A stretch of 64,000 bases of DNA from Pseudoxanthomonas mexicana (GCF_010093385.1 NZ_PDWV01000008.1:1-64000), one strand, 5' to 3'. Counted from the stretch's first letter, positions 44,401-53,510 are shown. The notes: generated by a model not told the origin, from the letters alone. Translations and numbers: made by a program.

Positions 44401-44762
44401 CACGATCTCCCCGCGCGCTTCCGGGGCGCTGGAGCCGCGGCCGGCGCGCAGTAGATGCCGTGCAGCGTATGCATGACCTGCGCCGCCGGCCCCGGCATCA
44501 GTGCGTAGAACACGTTCTGGGCCTCGCGGCGCGTCTGCACCAGGCCTTCTTCGCGCAGCACGGCCAGGTGCTGCGACAGCGCGGACTGGCTCAGGTCGAG
44601 CAGGGCGTTGATGTCGCCCACCGAGCGCTCGCCCGCGGTCAGCAGGCACAGGATCTGCAGCCGCTTCTCGTTGGCGAGGGCCTTGAGCAGTTGCGCCGCA
44701 TCGCCTGCATGCGCCTGCATGGCGGCGATGTCGAACGTGGACGTGGAGAGGCTGCGGGTCAT
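44400..44762 (-). CDS. bigR: BigR/SqrR-type persulfide-sensing ArsR repressor
   Basis: A 120-residue winged-helix regulator with the HTH SVGDINALLDLSQSALSQHL. Cys39 (LQILC) and Cys105 (GIYC) match the two sensing cysteines of BigR/SqrR, which form a tetrasulfide bond with persulfides and then leave DNA. No other metal-binding ArsR motif is seen. The ATG overlaps the stop of the rhodanese gene upstream (ATGA). The two 16-bp inverted repeats at 45164-45195 are its probable operators, so it would repress both arms of the locus until sulfide is present. Confidence 0.9.
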   Translation of the reverse strand: MTRSLSTSTFDIAAMQAHAGDAAQLLKALANEKRLQILCLLTAGERSVGDINALLDLSQSALSQHLAVLREEGLVQTRREAQNVFYALMPGPAAQVMHTLHGIYCAPAAAPAPRKRAGRS

Positions 44763-45148
44763 GCGGGTTCCGGGGTGAGGGGATGGCCGGCATTGCGCCA
44801 TGCGGTGAGCCCGCCCGCAAGCGAGCGCACACGGGTGAAGCCGAGCGCCTGCAGGCTGTCGGCCGCCAGCGCCGAGCGTCCGCCGGTGAGGCAGTACAGC
44901 ACCAGCTCACGGTCGGCGACGGCCAGCGCTTCGCTGGTGGTGCAGGCCATCGCCGGGTGCGCGGGGATCTGGAATTCCAGCACGCCGCGCGGCAGGTTGA
45001 TCGCGCCCGGCAGGTGGCCCTGCGCGTACTCAGCCGGTTCGCGCACATCGATCAGGACGCAGTCGTCCTGCGCCGCCAGCTGGTCGGGCGCGATCTCTTC
45101 GATACGGCCGCGTGCCTCGGCCACCAGATCCTGGACGGTGCGTGCCAT
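44759..45148 (-). CDS. Rhodanese-domain protein, first gene of the left arm
   Basis: A 129-residue rhodanese with an extended N-terminal helix and the loop LYCLTGGRSALAAD (Cys in place). It begins at ATG 45148, next to the operator, and is followed by bigR with a stop/start overlap. It would transfer sulfane sulfur made by the sulfide:quinone oxidoreductase to glutathione or other thiols. Two rhodaneses in the same arm suggest different partner thiols, but this cannot be settled from sequence. Confidence 0.9.
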   Translation of the reverse strand: MARTVQDLVAEARGRIEEIAPDQLAAQDDCVLIDVREPAEYAQGHLPGAINLPRGVLEFQIPAHPAMACTTSEALAVADRELVLYCLTGGRSALAADSLQALGFTRVRSLAGGLTAWRNAGHPLTPEPA

Positions 45149-45163
45149 GGATGCCTCCAGTAC

Positions 45164-45206
45164 ATTAGTTGACTCTAATATTAGTAGATGCTAATTTGTA
45201 TTGCAA
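45164..45206. promoter_or_regulatory. Tandem inverted-repeat operators with overlapping divergent promoters
   Basis: Two adjacent 16-bp inverted repeats, ATTAG-N6-CTAAT, occupy 45164-45179 and 45180-45195. Rightward TTGACT (45169-45174) and TAATTT (45192-45197) are spaced by 17 bases. Leftward, TTGCAA (45201-45206) and TAATAT (45178-45183) are also spaced by 17. Both promoters overlap the repeats, so one repressor (probably BigR) could block both. The operator is AT-rich against the GC-rich surroundings. Confidence 0.85.
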
Positions 45207-45256
45207 GCCGACCGGCACTCCTGCCGGCGGCGGCCATCGAACCTGGAGGGGAAGAC

Positions 45257-46528
45257 ATGGCGCGTATCGTCGTATTGGGGGCAGGCATCGGTGGCATGAG
45301 CGCCGCCTATGAACTGCGCGGCACCCTGGGCCAGGGGCCGGAGGTCACCGTGATCGGGGAGGGCGACCGCTTCTCGTTCACGCCCTCCAACCCCTGGGTC
45401 GCCGTGGGCTGGCGCAAGCCGTCCGATGTCGAAATGCCGGTCGCCTGTTACCTGGCGAAGAAGAACATCGCCTTCGAGGGCGTCGGCGCCGAGCGGGTCG
45501 AGCCCGACCACAACCGTGTGCGGCTGCGCGACGGGCGCACCCTCGACTACGACTATCTGGTGATCGCGACGGGTCCGCGACTGGCGTTCGATGAAGTACC
45601 GGGCCTGGGGCCGGAAGGCGGCTTCACCCACTCGATCTGCACCACGCCGCACGCGACCACCGCGTGGCAGGCCTACCAGGCCTTCCTCGAGAACCCGGGG
45701 CCGGTGGTCGTGGGTGCCGCGCCGATGGCCAGCTGCTTCGGGCCGGCGTACGAGTTCGCGATGATCCTGGACAGCGACCTGCGCAAGCGCAGGCTGCGGG
45801 ACAGGGTGCCGATCACCTACGTCAGCCCGGAACCGTACGTCGGACACATGGGGCTGGGGGGCGTCGGCGATTCCAAGGGCATGATGGAATCGGAGTTCCG
45901 CCAGCGCCACATCCAGTGGATCACCAACGCGAAGATCACCGCGGTGCGCGACGGCGAGATGGACGTGTCCGAAATGGACGAGGCCGGTCAGCCGAGGAAG
46001 ATGCACACCCTGCCGTTCCGATATTCGATGGTGCTGCCGGCCTTCACCGGCGTGCCGGCCGTGCGCCAGGGCGAGGGGCTGTGCAATCCGCGCGGCTTCA
46101 TCCTGATCGACAAGCACCAGCGCAACCCGGCCTATCCCAACATCTTCTCGCTCGGCGTGTGCGTGGCGATCCCGCCCGTGGAGGCCACGCCGGTGCCGAC
46201 GGGCGCGCCCAAGACCGGCTTCATGATCGAGTCCATGGTCACCGCCGTGGCGCACAACATCCAGGCCGAGCTGGCCGGCAGACCGGTCACCGCCGAAGCG
46301 ACGTGGAACGCCATCTGCCTGGCGGACATGGGCGACACCGGCGCGGCGTTCGTGGCCCTGCCGCAGATCCCGCCGCGCAACGTCACCTGGGCCAAGGTCG
46401 GCAAATGGGTGCACGTGGCCAAGATCGCGTTCGAGAAGTACTTCCTGATGAAGATGAAGTCCGGCAACACCGAACCGATCTACGAGAAATACGTGCTCAA
46501 GCTGCTCGGCATCATGCGTACCCGCTGA
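45257..46528 (+). CDS. sqr: Sulfide:quinone oxidoreductase
   Basis: The 423-residue flavoprotein oxidises sulfide and passes electrons to quinone at the inner membrane, giving persulfide or polysulfide. The FAD loop VLGAGIGGMSAAYEL is at the start. The three Cys of the active site are Cys128 (HSICTTPHAT), Cys160 (MASCFGPAYE) and Cys354 (NAICLADMGD), spaced as in characterised SQRs. GGAGGGG precedes the ATG at 45257. It is the first gene of the rightward arm, under the tandem operators. Confidence 0.96.
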   Translation: MARIVVLGAGIGGMSAAYELRGTLGQGPEVTVIGEGDRFSFTPSNPWVAVGWRKPSDVEMPVACYLAKKNIAFEGVGAERVEPDHNRVRLRDGRTLDYDYLVIATGPRLAFDEVPGLGPEGGFTHSICTTPHATTAWQAYQAFLENPGPVVVGAAPMASCFGPAYEFAMILDSDLRKRRLRDRVPITYVSPEPYVGHMGLGGVGDSKGMMESEFRQRHIQWITNAKITAVRDGEMDVSEMDEAGQPRKMHTLPFRYSMVLPAFTGVPAVRQGEGLCNPRGFILIDKHQRNPAYPNIFSLGVCVAIPPVEATPVPTGAPKTGFMIESMVTAVAHNIQAELAGRPVTAEATWNAICLADMGDTGAAFVALPQIPPRNVTWAKVGKWVHVAKIAFEKYFLMKMKSGNTEPIYEKYVLKLLGIMRTR

Positions 46529-46562
46529 TTTCCCTCCCCATTCCATTCCCGGAGAACATCTC

Positions 46563-46766
46563 ATGAACCTCGACCGTGCCGTCCTCGGCTTCGCCGGCGT
46601 GATGACCCTCGCCAGCCTGGCACTGGCCCACTTCGTTTCGCCGCTGTGGCTGTGGTTCACCGTCTTCATCGGCGTGAACATGCTGCAGGCCAGCGTGACC
46701 GGCTTCTGTCCCGCCGCCATCGTCTTCCGCAAGCTGGGCGTACGCGCCGGCTGCGCATTCAAGTGA
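46563..46766 (+). CDS. DUF2892 two-helix membrane protein
   Basis: A 67-residue protein with two hydrophobic helices and the conserved GFCP near the end of the second, as in the membrane half of YgaP-type rhodaneses. In YgaP the DUF2892 part is fused to a rhodanese; here the rhodaneses are separate genes on the left arm. The ATG at 46563 is 34 bases after sqr. The Cys near the membrane could hold a persulfide. The last codons end at 46766, 14 bases before the adaptor gene. Confidence 0.9.
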   Translation: MNLDRAVLGFAGVMTLASLALAHFVSPLWLWFTVFIGVNMLQASVTGFCPAAIVFRKLGVRAGCAFK

Positions 46767-46780
46767 GCGCGAGGCCTGCC

Positions 46781-47854
46781 GTGAGCCGCATCGTGATGTC
46801 GTCGCGCCCGTTGTTGCCGCTGTTGCTGGTGGCCGCCCTCGCCGCGTGCGGGCATGAAGAACCCGCCGCGCCTGCCGCGCGCATCGAGGGACTGCAGACG
46901 TTCCAGGTGAAGACTGCCGACGCGGTGGGCGGCCGTGTCTGGGAGGGCGTGGTGGAAGCCGTGCAACAGGCCACGCTGTCGGCGCAGACGAACGGGCGCG
47001 TGGTCGCCGTGGCGCGCGACGTCAACGACCGCGTGGGAGCAGGCGAAGTGCTGGTGCGGCTCAGTGCGGTCGAACAGCAGTCCGGTGTCGACGCCGCCCG
47101 CGCCCAGTTGCGCGCGGCCGAAGCATCCGCGACCGAGGCGGAAGCCAACTACCGGCGCTTCGCCAACCTGGCGAAGGACCAGTTCGTCTCCCGGGCCCAG
47201 CTCGACCAGGCCCGGATGGCGCGCGATTCGGCGGCCGCCGCGCGCGACGCCGCCCGCGCCCAACTGGCCAATGCCGGCCAGCAGACCGACTACACCACGG
47301 TGCGCGCGCCCTACGCGGGCATCGTCGCCACCCGCGATGTCGAGCCGGGCGAGAGCGTCGGCATCGGCCAGACCCTGATGACCGTGTTCGCACCGGGCGC
47401 CCTGCGCATCGAAGTGGCGGTGCCGCAGTCGGAAGCGGAGGCGGTCCGGGCCAACCCCACCGCCGTGGTCACCTTCGACGATGGGCGCCGGATCGATGCC
47501 GCCGACGTCACCGTCTTTCCGGCCGCGGATGCGTCCACCCACGCCGTGCGGATCCGCGTGCAGCTGCCGGCGCTCGACGTGCCGCCGCAACCCGGGCCGA
47601 CCGCGAAAGTGGCGTTCCCGGCCGTGAAGGGCGTGGCATTCCCGCGCGTTCCCACCAGCGCGCTGGTGCGCCGCGGCGAGGTGACGGCGGTGTACGTGCT
47701 CATCGACGGGCGGCTGTCGTTGCGTCAGGTCAGGCTGGGTGATGCGGCCGGCGATCAGGTGGACGTGATTTCGGGATTGAAGCCCGGCGAGAGGATCGCC
47801 ACCGATCCGGTCGCCGCGCAGCAGGCGCTGGTGGCGGCGCGCAAGGACGACTGA
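46781..47854 (+). CDS. RND efflux periplasmic adaptor (membrane-fusion lipoprotein)
   Basis: A protein of about 357 residues with a lipoprotein signal (LLLVAALAACGHEE) and the MFP layout: a barrel-sandwich with LSAQTNGRVVAVARDVND, a coiled-coil hairpin (about 90-170) and a beta-barrel. It would link the RND pump to an outer-membrane channel. GTG at 46781 has GAGG upstream; an in-frame ATG at 46796 is a possible start. No outer-membrane factor gene is nearby. It is in the sulfide operon, so its substrate may be a sulfur species or a toxic product of it, but that is inference. Confidence 0.92.
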   Translation: MSRIVMSSRPLLPLLLVAALAACGHEEPAAPAARIEGLQTFQVKTADAVGGRVWEGVVEAVQQATLSAQTNGRVVAVARDVNDRVGAGEVLVRLSAVEQQSGVDAARAQLRAAEASATEAEANYRRFANLAKDQFVSRAQLDQARMARDSAAAARDAARAQLANAGQQTDYTTVRAPYAGIVATRDVEPGESVGIGQTLMTVFAPGALRIEVAVPQSEAEAVRANPTAVVTFDDGRRIDAADVTVFPAADASTHAVRIRVQLPALDVPPQPGPTAKVAFPAVKGVAFPRVPTSALVRRGEVTAVYVLIDGRLSLRQVRLGDAAGDQVDVISGLKPGERIATDPVAAQQALVAARKDD

Positions 47855-47855
47855 C

Positions 47856-50800
47856 ATGGCATCGCTCCCGAACCCGCCGCGACTGGGTATCTCCGGTCGC
47901 CTGGCGCGCACGTTCCAGGCCAACCCCCTGACGCCGATCCTCGCGCTGCTCGGCCTGCTGCTGGGGCTGGTGGCGGTGATGATCACGCCGCGCGAGGAAG
48001 AGCCGCAGATCGACGTCACCATGGCCAACGTCATCGTGCCATTCCCGGGCGCGGATGCGCGCCAGGTCGAGCAGATGGTCACCTATCCGCTGGAACAGAA
48101 ACTGTCCGAGATCGAGGAGATCAAGCACACCTATTCGATCAGCCGGCCCGGCATGGCGGTCCTGACGGTGGAGTTCGACGTGGGCGTGAAGCGCCAGCCC
48201 GCGCTGGTGCGCCTGTACGACAAGGTGTTCTCCAACCAGGACTGGATGCCGGCGAACCTCGGCGTGGGCCAGCCCATCATCAAGCCCAAGGGCATCGACG
48301 ACGTGCCGGTGATGGCGCTGACCCTGTGGACGGACGATCCCCAGCGCGGCGCACGCGACCTGGCCGAAGTGGCCCACACGCTGGAAACCGAACTCAAGCG
48401 CATCCCCGGCACGCGCGACGTGTTCACCCTGGGTGCGCCGGAGCGTGCCGTCATGGTGCAGCTCGATGCCGCGCGACTGGCCAGCCACGGCCTGGCGGTG
48501 AATGATCTGTCCGCGGCCCTGCAGGCCGCCAACCTGGCGCGCCAGGCGGGCGAGCGCGTCGGTGCGGACGGGGTGGTGCAGGTGACCTCCGGCCAGTTCC
48601 TGGCCGATCGCGCGGACGTGGCCGGCCTGGTGCTGGGCGTGTCGGGTGGCCAGCCGGTGCGCCTGGAGGACGTGGCGACGGTCCGCGATGCGGCCGATGC
48701 GCCGTCGAGTTACGTGTGGCACGGTGCGCCCGCGAAACGCTCGGGACCTTCCAGTGGCGTGGCGCCCGCGGTGACGCTGGCCATCGCCAAGAAGCCGGGC
48801 AGCAATGCGGCCGACATCCCGGCCGCCGCCCTAGCGCGGTTGGAGGCACTGCGTGGCAGCGTGATTCCCGACGGCATCCAGGTGGAGACCACGCGCGACT
48901 ACGGCCTGACGGCCAGCGACAAGGCGCAGACGCTGATCAAGAAACTGGTGTTCGCCACCGGCTCGGTGGTGCTGCTGGTGCTGTTCGCGCTGGGCCGTCG
49001 CGAGGCCATCGTGATCGGCAGCGCGGTGGTGCTGACCCTGGCGGTCACGCTGTTCGCATCGTGGGCGATGGGATTCACCCTCAACCGCGTCTCGCTGTTC
49101 GCACTGATCTTCTCCATCGGCATCCTGGTGGACGATGCCATCGTGGTGGTCGAGAACATCCACCGGCACATGGCGCAGGGCGGCATGTCGCTGGCCGAGG
49201 CCATTCCGCCCGCGGTGGACGAAGTGGGCGGTCCGACCATCCTGGCCACCTTCACCGTGATCGCGGCGTTGATGCCCATGGCCTTTGTCACCGGCCTGAT
49301 GGGGCCGTACATGCGGCCCATCCCGATCAATGCCTCGGTCGGCATGCTGCTGTCGCTGATGATCGCGCTGGTGGTCACGCCGTGGCTGTCGCTGAAGCTG
49401 CTCAAGCGGCATGCGGTCGCGCCTGCGGGTGAGGGCGCCGCCCACGGGCATGCGGAAGGCACCATGGCCGCGCGCCTGCATCGCCTGTTCGAGCGCGTGA
49501 TGACGCCCTTCCTGGATGCCGGCGCGGGTACGCGGCGCCGGCGCCTGCTGTTCGTCGGCATGGCCGTGCTGGTGGCGCTGGCGGCCAGTCTGGCGGTGTT
49601 CAAGCTGGTGGTGCTGAAGATGCTGCCGTTCGACAACAAGTCCGAACTGCAGATCGTGGTCGACCTGCCCGAAGGCCGCACGCTGGAGGACACCAACGCC
49701 CTGCTGGCCGAGCTGGCCGGCGTGCTGGACCGCACACCGGAAGTCCTGCACTACCAGGGCTATGCGGGTACGGCCGCACCGATCAACTTCAACGGGCTGG
49801 TGCGGCAGTACTACCTGCGCGAGGGTGCGAACGTGGGCGACCTGCAGGTGAACCTGGTGGACCGCCACGACCGCGAGCGCAAGAGCCACGAGATCGCCGT
49901 CGCCCTGCGCCCGCAGGTGGACGCGATCGGCCGCCGCCATGGCGCGTCGGTCAAGGTGGTGGAGGTGCCGCCCGGGCCGCCCGTGCTGTCGCCGATCGTG
50001 GCCGAGGTGTACGGGCCCGACTATGCCCGCCAGCGGCAGGTGGCGCGGGCGCTCGAGCAGCGCTTCCTGGCGACCGAGGGCATCGTCGATGTGGACACCA
50101 GCGTGGAAGCCGATGCACGCCGCGATATCCTGGTGATCGACCGCGTGCGCGCGGCGCGCCTGGGCGTGCCGCAGTCGGCGATCACCGAGACGATCGCCGC
50201 GGGCCTGTCGGGGCTGGATGCCACCCACGTGATCGATGGCGGCTCGAAGTATCCGCGTCCGATCCGCCTGCGCCTGCCGGTGGCCGACCAGGCTTCGCTC
50301 GACGGTCTGCTCGCGCTGCGGGTGCGCGGTGGCAACGGCCAACTCGTGCCGCTGTCGGAACTGGTGCAGGTACGTTCCACCTGGTGGGACGGCGCCATCC
50401 ACCACAAGGACCTGCTGCCCGTGGTGTACGTGATGGGCGACGAGAGCGGCACGGTCGACAGCCCGCTGTACGGCATGTTCGACCTGGTCGGGCAGGTGTC
50501 GGACAACGCCATCGACGGCCAGCAGGTGGGGCAGTTCTACATCCGCCAGCCGCCCGAGACCGCCGGCTTCGGCATCAAGTGGGACGGCGAGTGGCAGATC
50601 ACGTACGAGACCTTCCGCGACATGGGCATCGCCTACGCGGCCGGCATGGTGCTGATCTATCTGCTGGTGGTGGCCTACTTCCGCAACTATGTGGTGCCGC
50701 TGGTGATCATGGCGCCCATCCCGTTGACAGTGATCGGCGTGATGCCGGGCCACGCCCTGCTGGGCGCACAGTTCACCGCCACCAGCATGATCGGCATGAT

Positions 50801-51107
50801 CGCGCTGGCGGGCATCATCGTGCGCAACTCGATCCTGCTGGTGGACTTCATCAACCATCTGGTCGAGCGCGGGCAGTCGCTGGAGTCGGCGGTCGTCGAC
50901 GCCTGCGCGGTGCGCGCACAACCGATCGCGCTGACCGCGCTGGCGGCGATGGCGGGTGCGTTCTTCATTCTCGACGACCCCATCTTCAACGGTCTGGCGA
51001 TCTCGCTGATCTTCGGCATCTTGGTGTCCACGGTGCTGACGCTGGTGGTGATCCCGTTGCTGTACTACGCGCTGAAGCACCGTGCTTACAAGGAATCTAA
51101 CGCATGA
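47856..51107 (+). CDS. RND-family efflux transporter (inner-membrane pump)
   Basis: The 1083-residue protein has the RND layout: a first helix, a large periplasmic loop, a block of helices, a second large loop and a final block. The proton-relay Asp pair is in GILVDDAIVVVENIHR. It begins one base after the adaptor stop and overlaps the next gene by an ATGA, so its expression is tightly coupled to this operon. The HAE1-like group usually moves hydrophobic compounds out, but the subtype here cannot be named from sequence. Confidence 0.94.
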   Translation: MASLPNPPRLGISGRLARTFQANPLTPILALLGLLLGLVAVMITPREEEPQIDVTMANVIVPFPGADARQVEQMVTYPLEQKLSEIEEIKHTYSISRPGMAVLTVEFDVGVKRQPALVRLYDKVFSNQDWMPANLGVGQPIIKPKGIDDVPVMALTLWTDDPQRGARDLAEVAHTLETELKRIPGTRDVFTLGAPERAVMVQLDAARLASHGLAVNDLSAALQAANLARQAGERVGADGVVQVTSGQFLADRADVAGLVLGVSGGQPVRLEDVATVRDAADAPSSYVWHGAPAKRSGPSSGVAPAVTLAIAKKPGSNAADIPAAALARLEALRGSVIPDGIQVETTRDYGLTASDKAQTLIKKLVFATGSVVLLVLFALGRREAIVIGSAVVLTLAVTLFASWAMGFTLNRVSLFALIFSIGILVDDAIVVVENIHRHMAQGGMSLAEAIPPAVDEVGGPTILATFTVIAALMPMAFVTGLMGPYMRPIPINASVGMLLSLMIALVVTPWLSLKLLKRHAVAPAGEGAAHGHAEGTMAARLHRLFERVMTPFLDAGAGTRRRRLLFVGMAVLVALAASLAVFKLVVLKMLPFDNKSELQIVVDLPEGRTLEDTNALLAELAGVLDRTPEVLHYQGYAGTAAPINFNGLVRQYYLREGANVGDLQVNLVDRHDRERKSHEIAVALRPQVDAIGRRHGASVKVVEVPPGPPVLSPIVAEVYGPDYARQRQVARALEQRFLATEGIVDVDTSVEADARRDILVIDRVRAARLGVPQSAITETIAAGLSGLDATHVIDGGSKYPRPIRLRLPVADQASLDGLLALRVRGGNGQLVPLSELVQVRSTWWDGAIHHKDLLPVVYVMGDESGTVDSPLYGMFDLVGQVSDNAIDGQQVGQFYIRQPPETAGFGIKWDGEWQITYETFRDMGIAYAAGMVLIYLLVVAYFRNYVVPLVIMAPIPLTVIGVMPGHALLGAQFTATSMIGMIALAGIIVRNSILLVDFINHLVERGQSLESAVVDACAVRAQPIALTALAAMAGAFFILDDPIFNGLAISLIFGILVSTVLTLVVIPLLYYALKHRAYKESNA

Positions 51108-51793
51108 GTCCATCGAGCCCTCAACGGCTGCTGTGGTCGGCTTGCCTGGCGTGGGCCGTCACGGCGTGTGCCCCCGGGGCCGTCGGCGATGCGGGCCGGG
51201 ACGTGGCCGAAGTCCGCCCGCAGCAGGGCGCCGAAGCGCCACGGACCGCACCCCCGCTTGATCCCGATCTCGATCGCGCGAAGGCGGCCGCACAGGCCTT
51301 CAGCGCTCGCCTGCGTGGTCGCCTGCAGGCGGCGATGCAGGCCGGTGGCCCCATGGCGGCCGTGGAGGTCTGCCATGCCGAGGCGCCGGCCATCGCAGAC
51401 GCGGTGATGGCCGAGCACGGCGTGCGCCTGGGCCGCGTCGCGCTGCCCGGGCGCAACCGCAACGCCGGACAGGCCGCCGAGGGTTGGCAGCTCGCCACGC
51501 TGGAGGCCTTCCAGCAAGCCGTCCTGGAGGGAGCGCCTGCCGCGGAGCAGGTATCCGTGGTCCGCGAAGGCCTGCCCGAGGGCGTCGCGCTGCGCCTGAT
51601 GCGGGGCATCGCCACCGAACCCGGCTGCCTGGCCTGCCATGGCGCGCAGGTCGCCCCGGCCGTCCGCACGGCCATCGCGGCGCATTATCCTGACGACGCG
51701 GCCACCGGCTTCGCGGTGGGCGACCTGCGTGGCGGACTGTGGGTCGAAGTGCCCGCCACCGCTGCCCACACCCCTCAGGAGGCCACGCCATGA
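51104..51793 (+). CDS. DUF3365 exported protein with a CxxCH haem site
   Basis: A 229-residue exported protein with a lipoprotein-like signal (AWAVTACAPG). The Tll0287-like (DUF3365) domain has GRVALPGRNRNAG and the haem site CLACHG near residue 172, so a c-type haem is expected. Related proteins sense redox or light, often as the input part of signalling proteins; here it stands alone. The ATG overlaps the pump stop and its stop overlaps the osmC start (ATGA both times). Its role in sulfide handling is an inference. Confidence 0.9.
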   Translation: MSPSSPQRLLWSACLAWAVTACAPGAVGDAGRDVAEVRPQQGAEAPRTAPPLDPDLDRAKAAAQAFSARLRGRLQAAMQAGGPMAAVEVCHAEAPAIADAVMAEHGVRLGRVALPGRNRNAGQAAEGWQLATLEAFQQAVLEGAPAAEQVSVVREGLPEGVALRLMRGIATEPGCLACHGAQVAPAVRTAIAAHYPDDAATGFAVGDLRGGLWVEVPATAAHTPQEATP

Positions 51794-52272
51794 GCACCGA
51801 CGCGCCGATCCGCATCACCCTGGAACAGGAAGAGGACTACAGCTTCCGCATCCGCTTCGACGACACCACCATCGCCGACCTGATGACCGACGAGCCCGCG
51901 CCGCTGGGCAAGGGTGAGGGCCCGAACCCGACGCGGCTGCTGGTGTCGGCCGTCGCCAACTGCCTGTCGGCCAGCCTGCTGTTCGCGCTGCGCAAGTTCA
52001 GGAACACGCCGGGCAGGCTGGTCACCCATGCCACCGCGGAGCTGGTGCGCAACGAGCAGGGCAGGCTGCGCGTGGGCCACATCCATGCCGATATCCAGCT
52101 GGCCGAGGCCGGCACGGCGCACGCCTCGCTGGAACGCATCCTGGCCCAGTTCGAGAACTTCTGCGTGGTGACCGAGAGCGTGCGCCACGGCATCGAGGTT
52201 TCCGTCAGCATCACCGACGCCGACGGCGTCCAGCTGCACGGCAAGGCGCGGACGGAGCAGGCCGCGTCCTGA
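51790..52272 (+). CDS. OsmC-family peroxiredoxin-like protein
   Basis: A 160-residue OsmC-type protein with the two expected Cys in VANCLSASLLFAL and FENFCVVTESV. OsmC/Ohr proteins reduce organic peroxides, and one group is known to react with persulfides. It ends the rightward arm, coupled by ATGA to the haem gene. In this setting reduction of persulfides or oxidised lipids is plausible. GC-rich REP arms follow within about 30 bases. Confidence 0.92.
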   Translation: MSTDAPIRITLEQEEDYSFRIRFDDTTIADLMTDEPAPLGKGEGPNPTRLLVSAVANCLSASLLFALRKFRNTPGRLVTHATAELVRNEQGRLRVGHIHADIQLAEAGTAHASLERILAQFENFCVVTESVRHGIEVSVSITDADGVQLHGKARTEQAAS

Positions 52273-52295
52273 TTTGCAGGTGGGGTGCCTGCTCT

Positions 52296-52362
52296 TGTGG
52301 GAGCGACGCGAGTCGCGAAGGGCCCGCGGGAACGCTTCATCGCGACTCGCGTCGCTCTCACA
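52296..52362. repeat. REP inverted pair (REPIN 2)
   Basis: A REP arm TGTGGGAGCGACGCGAGTCG (52296 on) and its inverse (to 52362) are separated by only about 20 bases. The central palindrome is GCGAC-GCGA-GTCGC, a variant of the arm in the first pair. It lies between osmC and the LacI gene. Confidence 0.85.
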
Positions 52363-52463
52363 GGGACGCCGAAAGGCCGTGTAAGCCCCGCGCCCCCCGG
52401 ATCGCCGCCGGCCTCCCAGCGTGGCATCATCCGGTCCTCTGCCGTCCGTATCCGAAGCCGTCC

Positions 52464-53501
52464 GTGATCGCGCCCATCAAGGGAAAGGCCACCTCGCTGG
52501 ACATCGCCCACCTGGCGGGCGTGTCCCAGCCCACCGTGTCGCGCGCGCTGCGGGGCAGCCCGATGGTCAACGAGGAAACGCGCAAGCGCATCCTGGCCAT
52601 CGCCGAGCAGCTGAACTACAAGGTCGACAAGAACGCCTCCAACCTGCGCCGCCAGCATTCGGGCACGCTGGCCCTGCTGTTCTTCGAAGATCCGACGCCG
52701 GACGAATCGGCCATCAATCCTTTCTTCCTGTCGATGCTGGGCAGCATCACGCGTGCCTGCGCGCTGCGCGGCTACGACCTGCTGATCTCGTTCCAGCAGC
52801 TGTCCAACGACTGGCAGGCCGACTACGAAGACAGCAAGAAGGCCGACGGCATCATCCTGCTGGGGTATGGCGACTACCTGGAGTCGCGCAGCCGGCTGGA
52901 GAAGCTGGTCGAGCAGGGCACCCACTTCGTGCGCTGGGGCGCCGTCCAGCCGGATACGCCCGGGGTGTCGATCGGTTGCGACAACACCCAGGGTGGCCAC
53001 GACATCACCGCGCACCTGGTCGCGCAGGGACGGCGACGCATCGCGTTCCTGGGGCATGCGTCCAACCACTATCCCGAATTCTTCGAGCGCTACCTCGGCC
53101 ATCGCCAGGCACTCGAAACCGCGGGCCTCCCAGCCGATCCCGCCCTGCAGGTCGATGCCCTCACCACGGAGCAGTCCGGCCACGACGCGGCCACCGAACT
53201 GCTGGCCCGCGGTGCACCGTTCGATGCGATCTTCGCCGCCAGCGACCTGATCGCCGTCGGCGCCATGAAGGCGTTGCTGGAGCGCGGGTTGCGCGTGCCC
53301 GACGATGTCGCCGTGGCCGGCTTCGACGACATTCCGCTGGCCAGCTTCATCAATCCCGGCCTGTCCACCGTGCAGCAGGACACCAAGCGCGCGGGTGCGT
53401 TGCTGGTCGAGACCTTGCTGGCGCTTATCAACGGCGAGCCCGCCGAAAGCCAGACCATCCCGGTGAAGCTGGCGCTGCGCGGGTCTACCGCAGCGAAGTG
53501 A
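52464..53501 (+). CDS. malR: LacI-family regulator of the maltodextrin locus
   Basis: A 345-residue regulator with the N-terminal LacI HTH (SLDIAHLAGVSQPTVSRALRGS) and a periplasmic-binding-protein-like effector domain (about 65-340) ending in GFDDIPLASFINPGLSTVQQ. The GTG start fits the short N-terminal arm usual in this family. It lies next to the alpha-amylase, sugar transporter, alpha-glucosidase and TonB receptor genes, and a 17-bp operator-like site repeats at 56973 and 59773, so it probably senses maltose or a maltodextrin. The symbol is by context only. Confidence 0.88.
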   Translation: MIAPIKGKATSLDIAHLAGVSQPTVSRALRGSPMVNEETRKRILAIAEQLNYKVDKNASNLRRQHSGTLALLFFEDPTPDESAINPFFLSMLGSITRACALRGYDLLISFQQLSNDWQADYEDSKKADGIILLGYGDYLESRSRLEKLVEQGTHFVRWGAVQPDTPGVSIGCDNTQGGHDITAHLVAQGRRRIAFLGHASNHYPEFFERYLGHRQALETAGLPADPALQVDALTTEQSGHDAATELLARGAPFDAIFAASDLIAVGAMKALLERGLRVPDDVAVAGFDDIPLASFINPGLSTVQQDTKRAGALLVETLLALINGEPAESQTIPVKLALRGSTAAK

Positions 53502-53510
53502 GGGCGCCGT

